DNA of 64,000 nucleotides from Chryseobacterium vrystaatense (GCF_000737765.1 NZ_JPRI01000002.1:434001-498000); one strand, 5' to 3'. Counted from the first letter of the stretch, positions 35,018 through 44,248 are shown. The notes: a model not told the origin generated them from the sequence alone. A program made the numbers and translations.

Positions 35018-35383
35018 ATGGAACTCATTGCTAAAATTCTCATCGCCATTGTGGCACTGGAGCATATTTATATCCTGTGGATGGAAATGTTCGCCTGGGA
35101 AACCAAAGGAAAGGAAGTATTTAAAGCAGCACTGCCGGCTGAAATGTTCAAACCAACAAAAGGTCTGGCTGCCAATCAGGGACTTTATAATGGTTTTCTT
35201 GCCGCAGGACTGATCTGGTCTTTTCTGATTGAAGATCCGAAATGGCAGACTAATATTTCGCTGTTTTTCCTGAGCTGTGTGGCAATAGCCGGAATTTACG
35301 GGGCTGTTTCTGCAACAAAGAAAATATTTTTTGTACAGGCACTACCTGCAATACTGGCCATTATTGCTGTCATTTTCAAATAA
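35018..35383 (+). CDS. DUF1304 family membrane protein
   Basis: 121 residues with four predicted membrane segments and the family signature EHIYILWMEMFAWETKG followed by LAANQGLYNGFLAAGL. Its function is unknown. It is divergent from the Crp/Fnr gene. Confidence 0.85.
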   Translation: MELIAKILIAIVALEHIYILWMEMFAWETKGKEVFKAALPAEMFKPTKGLAANQGLYNGFLAAGLIWSFLIEDPKWQTNISLFFLSCVAIAGIYGAVSATKKIFFVQALPAILAIIAVIFK

Positions 35384-35416
35384 TTTTATAATGAACATTC
35401 ATAGCCTATTGAATAT

Positions 35417-35672
35417 ATGGGAATAGAATTAATAGACTATAAAGATAGAGGATTTGAGATATCGGATTTTTTTTATGCAGCTGGCCCTGTATTATATTAA
35501 TGAAGAATTAAGAAAAGAACCGTATATTTTTACGAATAAATACTCTCTTGAAGAATACCACAAAAGTGTAACAAAAGGCCATATGGTTGGGTGGTTTGCC
35601 TTCTTATGGGATTCATATATAGTAAACCCTTTTGAAGAACAGACCATGATTGATATTCTTTTATTATCCTGA
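35417..35672 (+). pseudogene. small ORF broken by one-base indel in a T8 run
   Basis: An ATG at 35417 starts MGIELIDYKDRGFEISDFF and stops in frame soon after. The other frame, from 35478 onward, continues as a credible protein (MQLALYYINEELRKEPYIF). Removing one T from the run of eight T near 35466-35473 joins the two into an 84-residue protein with no stop. This is a recent pseudogene or a sequencing indel. The family is not recognised. Confidence 0.55.
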
Positions 35673-35764
35673 TCTAGTTTGACTTTTTTTAAATAAAATT
35701 TATGTGAGAGACACACTCCAAATAATTATGCCCGGAGTCGTCTACGTGATTATATGTTGTGTTG

Positions 35765-36355
35765 TTAATTCGGATTGAACTGAATGTTAAAATACTTTAA
35801 ATAATCCTCTATTGGTTCCAGTCCCATTTCTTTTCTTCTTTCGTTTACAGTTTCAGGATTTTCTAATTTATACAATTTACCATTTTCTATTTGTGAACCA
35901 TATATTTGGGGTTTTCCTTCGTCCATTAACATCTTATCTTTCATCAATGCATATTGCTGTTTAGATAAGTCTCCATTTTTTACCGCTTTCTCTATTTGTG
36001 GAAAATACTTTTTTCTAATTTCTTCAGTACTATGTTGCAGTCCCAACCAGATTGCATCCATTTGTCTTGGACCCACCTCCTTTAATGTCGGCATACCACA
36101 CTTTTCAATAATGCTAATCACTAATTCCTGATTCCTGTGATCTTCTTTAGCGTATTTGATGAGTTCATTTGATTTTCTAATCCTTTGGTCACTTTCTAAA
36201 ACTTCGCTGAGGATTTGTCGTTTTTTGCTGCAATCGACTTCAATAATATCCACCGAACCTACATAGGCAAATTTATCCCTATTCATATATAGAAATATTG
36301 ATATTATTAAAACAAGAGCGGTTAATATGCTGAATAATATTTTCTTTATTTTCAT
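35765..36355 (-). CDS. DUF6624-like membrane-anchored protein
   Basis: 196 residues from the ATG at 36353-36355 (an ATG at 36379 adds eight residues). One N-terminal membrane helix (ILFSILTALVLIISIFLY) precedes a helical domain with AIWLGLQHSTEEIRKKYFP, LMKDKMLMDEGKPQIYGSQ and VNERRKEMGLEPIEDYL, a pattern I know from DUF6624. That family occurs in accessory regions; its function is unknown. It lies next to an IS remnant. Confidence 0.65.
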   Translation of the reverse strand: MKIKKILFSILTALVLIISIFLYMNRDKFAYVGSVDIIEVDCSKKRQILSEVLESDQRIRKSNELIKYAKEDHRNQELVISIIEKCGMPTLKEVGPRQMDAIWLGLQHSTEEIRKKYFPQIEKAVKNGDLSKQQYALMKDKMLMDEGKPQIYGSQIENGKLYKLENPETVNERRKEMGLEPIEDYLKYFNIQFNPN

Positions 36356-36437
36356 TTCGATTTTTATATCATATTCCAATATAGATTGACCATTTTTGGT
36401 TAAAAATTCATTGTAAAAATAGGAATTATTTTTAAGC

Positions 36438-36626
36438 GCACGCTCTAAAATATGTAAAGATGAACAGTATTTTTATCCAAACAGAGATTTTTGTGCATCA
36501 CAGCAAATGTCTTTTAATGGCTACAAACTTCAAAGGGTTTGTTCTGTGAACGGTGTTTTTCAAAGTATAGACCTAAGTCCTGCATCTATTCATGATATTC
36601 ACTTTTTAAAGGACATTAAAGTTTAG
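36438..36626 (+). mobile_element. remnant of an IS982-family transposase
   Basis: The plus frame through 36459 encodes ARSKICKDEQYFYPNRDFC, then FNGYKLQRVCSVNGVFQS and SIHDIHFLKDIKV, ending in TAG at 36624-36626. GYKLHAVCSVxGVxxS and SVHDIHYLKD are signatures of the IS982 DDE transposase core. Only about 60 codons of some 290 remain, with no start or inverted repeats visible, so this is an old fragment. The rest of the 36380-36872 gap is AT-rich and otherwise empty. Confidence 0.8.
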
Positions 36627-36872
36627 CAAAGATTACAGCTCTTACAATTGTTCAATTTATTAATAAAAACTATTTAAACAAAAAAATCAACAATCTAAAA
36701 TCAAGTATATTTTAAAATGCACAACGGGTTATTCAATACATTTAAATACACTTTTAATAAAACCTACATCTCTGCGTAGATCTAACTTAAAATCATACTT
36801 CCTGATGATACAGATCTTTTTTTTTTGTGAAATATTTATAATGTGTAAACCCCTTTCATTCTTTAAATCAAC

Positions 36873-37250
36873 CTACCCCATCGACTCCTTGATCTTCTCC
36901 CGATGAATAATTCCCCAATTCACCAGAGTTTCCGTTACCGGAAAAACTGATTTACCGTATTCTGTAACTGCATAAGTTACAGTGATGGGTTTTGTATCCT
37001 GAATCGTTCTTGTGATGAGAAGATTCATTTCCAGTTCTTTCAGTTCTTTGCTGAGCATTTTAGCAGAGATCCCGGTAATACCCCGCTGCAGTTTTTTGAA
37101 ATGGATGTGTTGATCCGTTCTATTGGTGAGGTACCGAATGATCATCAGCTTCCATTTTCCTCCCAAAACATCCAGACTGTCGCGCATCGCAAATAATTCT
37201 TCCGTGCAGCTGGCCTCTCTTTCTATTCCGTTTTCTATGATTTTTGCCAT
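36873..37250 (-). CDS. HxlR family redox/electrophile regulator
   Basis: 125 residues from the ATG at 37248-37250. An upstream ATG at 37280 lies in the operator region and is rejected. The winged helix has LDVLGGKWKLMIIRYL and GITGISAKMLSKELKELEMNLLITR. The single N-terminal Cys (EASCTEEL) before the helix is the position of the redox-sensing Cys in YodB and related regulators. It is divergent from a quinone oxidoreductase gene, the arrangement of qorR-type loci, so it probably represses that gene until the Cys is oxidised or alkylated. Confidence 0.85.
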   Translation of the reverse strand: MAKIIENGIEREASCTEELFAMRDSLDVLGGKWKLMIIRYLTNRTDQHIHFKKLQRGITGISAKMLSKELKELEMNLLITRTIQDTKPITVTYAVTEYGKSVFPVTETLVNWGIIHREKIKESMG

Positions 37251-37264
37251 AATAGTTTCATTAA

Positions 37265-37289
37265 GGTAACTAGTTACCAATAGTTAACT
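37265..37289. promoter_or_regulatory. HxlR operator palindromes
   Basis: A perfect 14-bp palindrome GGTAACTAGTTACC (37265-37278) is followed by AGTTAACT (37282-37289), between the divergent HxlR and oxidoreductase genes and overlapping the expected promoter area. Confidence 0.65.
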
Positions 37290-37341
37290 GGTAGCAAATA
37301 TAAACTATTCTCTTTTTACATTTGTCAATCAAATTACCCAT

Positions 37342-38331
37342 ATGAAAGCCATTATATTAAATGAAAATTTCCAGCTTAAAGAAGCTGAGATAGAAAAACC
37401 TAAACCGAAAAGTCATGAAGTTCTCATCCAGATCAAAGCCAGCGGTTTTAATCCTATCGATTATCAGATGATTGAGAACGAATTGGAACGGAAGCTTCTC
37501 AAATCACCTGTTTTAGGCCGTGAACTATCTGGAATTGTTGTTGAAAAAGGTACGGACGCTCATCAGTTCAATATTGGAGACGAAGTATTCTGTGGAAGCG
37601 GATCGATGGGAAGTAACGGTTCTTACGCTGAATACATTGCTGTTCCTGAGGCTATTGTTGCCTTTAAACCTAAGAGTATTTCTTTCGAACAGGCTGCTGC
37701 TATCCCTTCAGCAGGACTTACAGGCTTACAGACTGTCAACCGTTTAAAACTAAATAATGATGATACTGTTCTTGTAACCGGAGCAACAGGCGGAGTCGGT
37801 TCTTTTGTCATTAAGTTTTTAATCGCCAATCGGTTCGAAAAAATTACAGCCACTGTCGGAAGTGAAGAAAACAGACAGATCCTCCTTGGACTCGGTCTTA
37901 AGAATCATCAGATCATTAATTATAAAGACGAAAACCTTGCCGCTAATCTTTTAGAAGCAAATAACGGCCAGCTTTTCGATTTCGGAATTGATTTGGTGGG
38001 AAATTATATGTCTGAAATTACTGCCGATGTTTTGAAAATCAATGGTACTTACGTGGATGTAACCGCATTGATCACCAGGGATGCTCACGAAACCCTTTTC
38101 AACAAAGGAACTGTGATTATGAATATTTCCAATTATTCCTACAGTATGAACAAGGAATATGAATACTACAAAGGAAACTTAGAGGAGATTTCAAAACTAA
38201 TTGAAAATGGAATTATCAGTCCGCCCAACTACAAAACAATAGGAGATCTTTCTCTGGATACGGTGTTAAAAGCCCATTCCCTTCTTAAAAACAATCAGAC
38301 CCAGGGTCATAAACTCATCATGAAACATTAA
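37342..38331 (+). CDS. zinc-free quinone oxidoreductase (MDR family)
   Basis: 329 residues of the medium-chain reductase superfamily. GroES-like part: VLIQIKASGFNPIDYQMIE and VLGRELSGIVVEKG. The NADPH loop is VTGATGGVGSFVIKF. The catalytic zinc residues are absent, so it belongs to the quinone oxidoreductase group. The HxlR regulator gene is divergent. A cupin gene follows 8 bp later in the same transcript. Confidence 0.88.
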   Translation: MKAIILNENFQLKEAEIEKPKPKSHEVLIQIKASGFNPIDYQMIENELERKLLKSPVLGRELSGIVVEKGTDAHQFNIGDEVFCGSGSMGSNGSYAEYIAVPEAIVAFKPKSISFEQAAAIPSAGLTGLQTVNRLKLNNDDTVLVTGATGGVGSFVIKFLIANRFEKITATVGSEENRQILLGLGLKNHQIINYKDENLAANLLEANNGQLFDFGIDLVGNYMSEITADVLKINGTYVDVTALITRDAHETLFNKGTVIMNISNYSYSMNKEYEYYKGNLEEISKLIENGIISPPNYKTIGDLSLDTVLKAHSLLKNNQTQGHKLIMKH

Positions 38332-38339
38332 TATACCTT

Positions 38340-38810
38340 ATGAATACCATCCCAAGACGAATTGTAACAGGAATAAAAAACGGAAAATCTGTTATTGTGG
38401 AAGATCAGGTGACAGAAAATGCAGTGGAACATCTTCCGGGTCTCATTATTTCAGATATCTGGAATACCCAGAAAACGCCGGCAGGATTAGATCCTGAAAT
38501 CCGGATTCCCAATACCGGATTCCCGCAAACTCCCAAAAACGGAACCTATTTCCGTTACGTGGTCATTCCACCGGATAAAGACCTGGGAGTAGAATTCAAA
38601 GCCGGAGAACCTCACCCGATGATGCATCAGACCCAGACCCTGGACTATATTATTATTCTTTCAGGAACGCTTTACCTGATGATGGAAGAAGGAGAAACCC
38701 TTCTCAAACCCGGAGATATTGTGATCCAACGAGGCACCAATCATGCGTGGAGCAACAGATCGGATGAACCCTGTATTCAGCTCGCTGTATTGATTGATGC
38801 AGAAAATTAG
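38340..38810 (+). CDS. cupin domain protein
   Basis: 156 residues with one cupin barrel: MMHQTQTLDYIIILSGTLYL and LKPGDIVIQRGTNHAWSNRS are the two motifs. The first has fewer metal ligands than canonical cupins. It is similar to cupins found with oxidoreductases and may bind or dispose of the reductase product. It follows the oxidoreductase by 8 bp. Confidence 0.85.
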   Translation: MNTIPRRIVTGIKNGKSVIVEDQVTENAVEHLPGLIISDIWNTQKTPAGLDPEIRIPNTGFPQTPKNGTYFRYVVIPPDKDLGVEFKAGEPHPMMHQTQTLDYIIILSGTLYLMMEEGETLLKPGDIVIQRGTNHAWSNRSDEPCIQLAVLIDAEN

Positions 38811-38906
38811 ATTTAAAAATTTCTCCGCGGTATAAACATTTGACAGGAAGTAAAAACTGTGTCATCCGGATAATCTGCGAGAATAAAAATCTTATGAATC
38901 AGTAAA

Positions 38907-38954
38907 CGCAAAGGCGCAAGTTTTTTCAACCCAGAAAAAACTTGCGCCTTTGCG
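38907..38954. terminator. 20-bp perfect hairpin between convergent genes
   Basis: Arms of 20 bp, CGCAAAGGCGCAAGTTTTTT and its exact complement, flank eight bases. It lies between the cupin and thioredoxin-like genes, which converge. The T run is inside the stem, so besides terminating it may belong to a dispersed palindromic family. The gap also holds ATCTGCGAGAA, similar to text in the repeat at 24791. Confidence 0.65.
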
Positions 38955-38969
38955 ATCAGCAATCAAAAA

Positions 38970-39431
38970 CTACAAAGCAGAAATTTCCAAAAGTTTCTGC
39001 TTCATGGTTTCAGGTGTCAATAACCCTTCATGATAATATACCAATTTTTGGTTCTTATCAAGAACAATCCACAACGGATAAACAGGCTGATTTTTATTCT
39101 TGGAAAGAGCCAGAGCCAATTCATGAATTCCGGAACTTCCATTGGGAAGATAACCGAATTCCCTGCCTTGGAACCTGATTTTTTCTTTTGTTTTTTCAGT
39201 TTCAAAATTCACCATATAAAAATGATCATTGATCAGATCAACAATTTCCTGGTCTTTATTCAGGGCATGTTTTTCCATTTTACAGACCGAGCACCAATCT
39301 GTATACAAATGAATTACAACAGGCTTTGGATCTTTTTTCATTGATGTTTCAAGATCATAAAAAGTGCCTGTCTTCATCTGAGACAGATAAAAACAGGGCA
39401 CTAACATTAAAAATAAAATAAAAGTTTTCAT
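38970..39431 (-). CDS. periplasmic thioredoxin-like protein
   Basis: 153 residues with a signal peptide (FILFLMLVPCFYLS). The redox site is WCSVCKMEKHAL, a CxxC typical of DsbD-gamma-like/thioredoxin_7 proteins. Cis-Pro region near YPLWIVLD. The last four bases of the preceding TonB receptor ORF overlap its ATG (ATGA), so it is coupled to that receptor. It may reduce Cys of the receptor, whose plug has CSVC, or an imported metal-binding ligand. Confidence 0.82.
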   Translation of the reverse strand: MKTFILFLMLVPCFYLSQMKTGTFYDLETSMKKDPKPVVIHLYTDWCSVCKMEKHALNKDQEIVDLINDHFYMVNFETEKTKEKIRFQGREFGYLPNGSSGIHELALALSKNKNQPVYPLWIVLDKNQKLVYYHEGLLTPETMKQKLLEISAL

Positions 39432-41497
39432 TTCAAAGTATATTTTACCCCCAGAAAACCTCTGATTCTCTGCATAGGCGCATAGCCGTATGCTGTATCA
39501 AAAGTGTAATGGTTGGGGTTACTTATGGGATCATCAGCAGATTTATCAAATGGGTCAAACGGTCTCATCAGAGGATCTTTCGGTGTAAAATTGAAAAGGT
39601 TTTTTACCCCGCAATACACTTCAAAGCCAGATTTGAAACTTTTTGAAACCTGAATATTCGCTAAAGAATAGAAAGGAGAATATTCCGGACGGTAATCGTT
39701 CGGCAGTACCGGAAGTCTCATAGGACCGTAGAACTGCCCCGTAAAATCTACAGTCAGATCATTCGCAAACTTATAGGAAAGATTGTACGTTCCACTCCAT
39801 TTCGGTGCATGCAGCTGCTGTGATTTCTTATTTTCGCCATCAAACTTCTGGTAAACATCTAAATAGGTCACCCCTAAATTGACACTCAAAGGAAAGCTGA
39901 AGTTAAAATCCACATTCAGGGAAGCTCCCCTGGAAATTCCATAGCCTTTAAGGTTATCATAAATAATTTTATCCGGGTCGGTATCAAAATCCCCTACAAT
40001 CTTATTACTGAAATAAGTATAAAATGCAGAAGCATCAAGCTGAATCATACGGGTTCCCACCGGAATTTTCCAGATATAATTTAAATTTCCGTTGACCGAT
40101 TTTTCAGGTTTAAGGTCAGATTTAATCAGTACTTCTCTGGAACCTGTCAGTGCAGCATGATCTTCTGTAAAGAGGTTCACTACTCTGAATCCCGTTCCAA
40201 AATTGAACCTCAATGTATGATAGGGATTGGGTGAAAATTTCCAGGCAAATCTGGGAGAATGAACTTCGTGATGAATCTTGTCATAATCAAAACGGTAGCC
40301 TGCCAACAAGGTATTCTTATCATTAATTTCCCACTGATCCTGGACAAAAACTCCCCAGATCGGAGATTTCATAGGTGCATTGGTGGTTCCGTCTCCTGAT
40401 AAAGTTCCCGGCGTATTGTCATCATAGAAGGTTCTTTTAAAAGTAACTCCTCCTGTCAGATCATGATTTCCCAGTTTCTTGCTCCAATAAGTCTGTGCAA
40501 AAGCCACTTTTTGAAGGGCATTATAAGGATTGCTGCCATAAAAAGAATTCTGATCATGATAATTATACGAAAACTGAGTGACAATATATTCTTTTAAAGG
40601 CCATTGGTACAGTCCAAAAACCTCTGCCCTGTTGGTATAAATACTTTCGCCATATACATCTCCACTTCCACGGTGTGATCTGTTCCACTGCATTTCTCCA
40701 CCAAAACGGTCTTCGTATAAATATCTCATCGCAAAACTTGCCTGACGGTTTTCCTTTCTCTGAAAATTCCATTTGTTAAAAACAGAAACTCTGCTCTGCA
40801 AGGCGGCATCAGTGAAATTATCTTTATTCTGATCTATTTTTTCCTTAAAACTGAAATAATTTAAGCTTAATAAAGAGGCCGCATTTTTACCAACGTTAAA
40901 TTTCGTCGAAACATCAAGGTTATTTTCACTCCAGGTACTTGTCATCATATCGATGCTCAGTTTGGGAGCGGTCAATGCATTTTTAGTAATAATATTGATC
41001 ACTCCGCCCATCGCTTCAGAACCATAGATGGAAGAAGCCGGACCTTTTACCACTTCTATCCTGTCGACAAGGCTGTTCGGAATTCCGCTCAACCCATACA
41101 CCGTAGAAAGAGAACTCACTATTGGCATTCCATCGATCAGGATCATGGTATAAGGACCTTCAAGACCGTTGATGTGGATGTCTCCTGTGTTGCAGACAGA
41201 ACAGTTCAGCTGAGGTTTTACTCCATTCACCATTGCAATGGCTTCAAAAATACTTGGAGTAGGATTTTTCTGGAAAAACTTCTGACTGTAAACCTCTACG
41301 GCAACAGGACTTTTTGATCTGCTGAAAGGTTTGATCGATCCGGTAAGAACAACATCATCGATATTGCTCATCTTGATTTTCGCCCGGGAAACTGCTGTTG
41401 AATCTGGCTTTATATTTTGCTGTAAACTCAGGCTGTCGGTCTCCTGAGAAAAACAGTAGGAAGATAAAAGGGTAATAGAAAATAGTATTCGCTTCAT
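39428..41497 (-). CDS. TonB-dependent outer-membrane receptor
   Basis: 689 residues from the ATG at 41495-41497, which gives the signal peptide ILFSITLLSSYCFS. The plug has VVLTGSIKPFSRSKSPVAV, NCSVCNTGDIHINGLEGPYT and the RVEVVKGPxSxxYGxxAxGGVINI region, followed by a 22-stranded barrel ending in an aromatic residue region. No carboxypeptidase-like N-terminal extension is present, so it is of the siderophore/metal type, not SusC. The CxxC in the plug suggests metal or thiol ligand handling. It is coupled to a thioredoxin-like gene; a palindrome covers its promoter. Confidence 0.88.
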   Translation of the reverse strand: MKRILFSITLLSSYCFSQETDSLSLQQNIKPDSTAVSRAKIKMSNIDDVVLTGSIKPFSRSKSPVAVEVYSQKFFQKNPTPSIFEAIAMVNGVKPQLNCSVCNTGDIHINGLEGPYTMILIDGMPIVSSLSTVYGLSGIPNSLVDRIEVVKGPASSIYGSEAMGGVINIITKNALTAPKLSIDMMTSTWSENNLDVSTKFNVGKNAASLLSLNYFSFKEKIDQNKDNFTDAALQSRVSVFNKWNFQRKENRQASFAMRYLYEDRFGGEMQWNRSHRGSGDVYGESIYTNRAEVFGLYQWPLKEYIVTQFSYNYHDQNSFYGSNPYNALQKVAFAQTYWSKKLGNHDLTGGVTFKRTFYDDNTPGTLSGDGTTNAPMKSPIWGVFVQDQWEINDKNTLLAGYRFDYDKIHHEVHSPRFAWKFSPNPYHTLRFNFGTGFRVVNLFTEDHAALTGSREVLIKSDLKPEKSVNGNLNYIWKIPVGTRMIQLDASAFYTYFSNKIVGDFDTDPDKIIYDNLKGYGISRGASLNVDFNFSFPLSVNLGVTYLDVYQKFDGENKKSQQLHAPKWSGTYNLSYKFANDLTVDFTGQFYGPMRLPVLPNDYRPEYSPFYSLANIQVSKSFKSGFEVYCGVKNLFNFTPKDPLMRPFDPFDKSADDPISNPNHYTFDTAYGYAPMQRIRGFLGVKYTLK

Positions 41498-41505
41498 GAA
41501 ATTAA

Positions 41506-41529
41506 AATTGTTAGACAAATCTAACAATT
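41506..41529 (-). promoter_or_regulatory. 24-bp palindromic operator over the receptor -7 box
   Basis: Arms AATTGTTAGA and TCTAACAATT are exact complements around CAAA. The minus-strand TAGATTTG at 41516-41523 is a perfect -7 box lying in the dyad, 19 bp before the start codon, so a bound protein would block polymerase. The TTAG/CTAA arms recall DtxR/MntR-type metal repressor sites. A further TTGTTAGA half-site is at 41563-41570. Confidence 0.7.
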
Positions 41530-41588
41530 ATTTTCGAATTACAAAACACCATGATAAATGTTGTTAGAATGAATTCACGAAAAATTAT

Positions 41589-41596
41589 TAAATTTG
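41589..41596 (+). promoter_or_regulatory. -7 box of hmgA
   Basis: TAAATTTG matches TAnnTTTG, 22 bp before the hmgA start, with TTG about 25 bp further up. Confidence 0.5.
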
Positions 41597-41618
41597 AGAA
41601 ACTAGATATAAAAGTAAA

Positions 41619-42806
41619 ATGAGATATCATCAATCGGGAAACATCCCACAGAAAAGACATACGATTTTCAAATCACCGGAAGATAAATTTTACTATGAAC
41701 AGCTTTTCGGAACGGAGGGCTTTCACGGAATTTCATCGCTGCTTTATCATATCCACCGACCTACACAAATCAAATCTATTGGAATTCCGAAAGATGTAAC
41801 ACCAAAGATTGCGGTAGAAAAGAATATTGCTCCGAGAATGTTTAAGGGAATGAATGTAACCCCCGAAGATGATTTCATGGACAGCAGAAAGATTCTTCTG
41901 ATGAACAATGACCTGAAAATGGGATTGGCAAAACCCAGAAAGTCTATGGATTATTTCTACAAAAATGCTGAATGTGACGAACTTTTATACGTTCACAACG
42001 GAACCGGAGTTCTGAAAACTTTTGTGGGAGACCTGGAATTTGTAACAGGTGATTATCTGATTATTCCGAGAGGAACCATTTATCAGGTAGAACTGAAATC
42101 AGATGACACTGTATTTTTCGTACTGGAAAGCCACTCTCCTATCTATACTCCGAAACGTTACAGAAACGAATTCGGTCAGCTTCTTGAACATTCTCCGTTC
42201 TGCGAAAGAGATATGATCGCACCGGTTTTTAAAGAGCCTAAAGATGAAAAAGGAGAATTTTTAATTAAAGTAAAAAAAGAAAACCAAATCACTGATTTCA
42301 TTTACGCAACGCATCCATTTGATGTTGTAGGATGGGACGGATATTTCTACCCTTATAAATTCAATATTAAAAACTTTGAACCTATCACCGGAAGAATTCA
42401 CCAACCACCTCCGGTACACCAGAATTTTGAAGGTCACAATTTCGTTGTCTGCTCATTCTGTGCCCGAATGTATGACTATCATCCAATGGCTATTCCAGCA
42501 CCTTATAACCATTCCAATATTGACTCCGATGAGGTCTTATTCTACACGGAAGGTGATTTTATGAGCCGTAACCACATCGATCTGATGGACTTCACCCTGC
42601 ATCCGGGAGGAATTGTACACGGACCTCACCCGGGAGCTATGGAAAGAAGTATCGGTAAAAAATTCACTGAGGAATATGCCGTAATGGTAGACCCATTCCG
42701 TCCGTTAAAAATCACGGAAGAGGCATTGAAAGTAGAAGACCCTTCATATAAAACTTCGTGGCTTGAGGAATCAGACAAAACCATGGAAGACCGTTCTCAG
42801 GAATAA
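41619..42806 (+). CDS. hmgA: homogentisate 1,2-dioxygenase
   Basis: 395 residues. It opens homogentisate to maleylacetoacetate using Fe(II) and O2 in tyrosine breakdown. The start RYHQSGNIPQKRHTIF and the C-terminal double cupin with metal ligands in PVHQNFEGHNFVVCSFC and YNHSNIDSDEVLFYTEGDF support this. It is shorter than the human enzyme (445) but of the bacterial type. The CoA-transferase gene follows by 27 bp. The isomerase gene maiA is absent from the window. Confidence 0.93.
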   Translation: MRYHQSGNIPQKRHTIFKSPEDKFYYEQLFGTEGFHGISSLLYHIHRPTQIKSIGIPKDVTPKIAVEKNIAPRMFKGMNVTPEDDFMDSRKILLMNNDLKMGLAKPRKSMDYFYKNAECDELLYVHNGTGVLKTFVGDLEFVTGDYLIIPRGTIYQVELKSDDTVFFVLESHSPIYTPKRYRNEFGQLLEHSPFCERDMIAPVFKEPKDEKGEFLIKVKKENQITDFIYATHPFDVVGWDGYFYPYKFNIKNFEPITGRIHQPPPVHQNFEGHNFVVCSFCARMYDYHPMAIPAPYNHSNIDSDEVLFYTEGDFMSRNHIDLMDFTLHPGGIVHGPHPGAMERSIGKKFTEEYAVMVDPFRPLKITEEALKVEDPSYKTSWLEESDKTMEDRSQE

Positions 42807-42833
42807 AAAAATCATTCATAAAAAAATTTCATT

Positions 42834-44108
42834 ATGTACAATTATATTAGTGCAGAAGAAGCTATATACACTGTAAAAAGCGGAAACCGCGTATTTTTCC
42901 ACGGAAGTGCATGTACTCCGAATTATCTTATCGACGAGCTGGCAAGACAGTCTCACCGTCTGGAAAATGTAGAAATGGTGTCCATTACACAGCAAGGAAA
43001 TGTGGAAATTGCCAAACCCGAATACAAGAAAAGCTTCTTTGTCAATTCTCTATTCGTATCAACTCCTGTAAGGGATGCGGTGAATTCTGAGCGGGGAGAT
43101 TTTGTTCCTGTTTTCTTAAGCGAGATTCCCATTTTATTCAGAAAAAATATACTGCCGCTTGATGTCGCTTTAATTACAGTTTCTCCACCTGACAAACATG
43201 GTTTCTGTACGCTGGGAACTTCTGTAGATATCGCAAGAGCAGCAGTAGATACTGCAAAACTTATCGTTGCTATCGTCAACCCTCTGATGCCGAGAACCCA
43301 CGGCGACGGAATGATTCACATCAGCAGAATCCATAAACTGGTCTGGCATGAAGAGGAACTTCCTACAGTAGATTACGGTTCAAAAGTTGGTGAAGTAGAA
43401 ATGCTTGTCGGTAAAAATGTAGCTGAACTGATTGATGACAGATCCACCCTCCAAATGGGTATCGGAACAATTCCTGATGCTGTTTTGAAATGCTTAACGA
43501 ACCACAAGGACCTTGGTGTGCACACCGAAATGTTGAGTGATGGAGTGATTGATCTGATTCAAAGTGATGTTATTAACAATAAGTATAAAGGCTACAATGA
43601 TAATAAAACGATCACAAGTTTCTGTTTTGGAACCAGAAAACTCTATGACTACGTAGATGATAATACGGTTTTTGATTTTAAAGATGTAAGCGATGTCAAT
43701 TTTCCGATCAATATCATGAGGAATAAAAAGATGGTAGCCATCAATTCTGCCATTGAAATTGACCTTACCGGACAGGTATGCGCTGATTCTATCGGAACTC
43801 TTCAGTACAGTGGTATTGGAGGACAGATGGACTTTATGAGAGGGGCTGCTTTGAGTGAAGACGGAAAACCAATTATCGCCATTACTTCAAGAACCAAGAA
43901 AGGAATTTCAAGGATTGTTCCTTATCTTAAACAGGGAGCAGGTGTTGTCACAACCAGAGGACACATTCACTATGTAGTGACAGAATATGGTACGGCCTAT
44001 CTGTATGGTAAAAATCTCCGACAGAGAGCTCAGGAGCTTATCAGTATCGCCCATCCGGATGACAGAGAGATGCTGGAAAGAGCTGCATATGAAAGATTTA
44101 AACACTAA
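42834..44108 (+). CDS. acetyl-CoA hydrolase/CoA-transferase family protein
   Basis: 424 residues of the class I CoA-transferase family: GNRVFFHGSACTPNYLIDEL, GIGTIPDAVLKCL, HTEMLSDGVIDL, IGGQMDFMRGAAL and TTRGHIHYVVTEYGTAYL. It moves CoA between acetyl- or succinyl-CoA and a carboxylate. Located directly after hmgA, it could activate the acetoacetate released by fumarylacetoacetase. A 4-hydroxybutyrate or acetate role is equally compatible with the sequence. Confidence 0.88.
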   Translation: MYNYISAEEAIYTVKSGNRVFFHGSACTPNYLIDELARQSHRLENVEMVSITQQGNVEIAKPEYKKSFFVNSLFVSTPVRDAVNSERGDFVPVFLSEIPILFRKNILPLDVALITVSPPDKHGFCTLGTSVDIARAAVDTAKLIVAIVNPLMPRTHGDGMIHISRIHKLVWHEEELPTVDYGSKVGEVEMLVGKNVAELIDDRSTLQMGIGTIPDAVLKCLTNHKDLGVHTEMLSDGVIDLIQSDVINNKYKGYNDNKTITSFCFGTRKLYDYVDDNTVFDFKDVSDVNFPINIMRNKKMVAINSAIEIDLTGQVCADSIGTLQYSGIGGQMDFMRGAALSEDGKPIIAITSRTKKGISRIVPYLKQGAGVVTTRGHIHYVVTEYGTAYLYGKNLRQRAQELISIAHPDDREMLERAAYERFKH

Positions 44109-44248
44109 ATAAATTTACTTTCAGAAATTTTACCGGGGATATTTTTATATGTGAAACCACGATTGTATTAATAAAAACGGCATGAGTATTAAAAAAACTT
44201 TAACATTTTGGCAATGTTTTTGATCAACTCATTCAAAACCAAAGGAAA

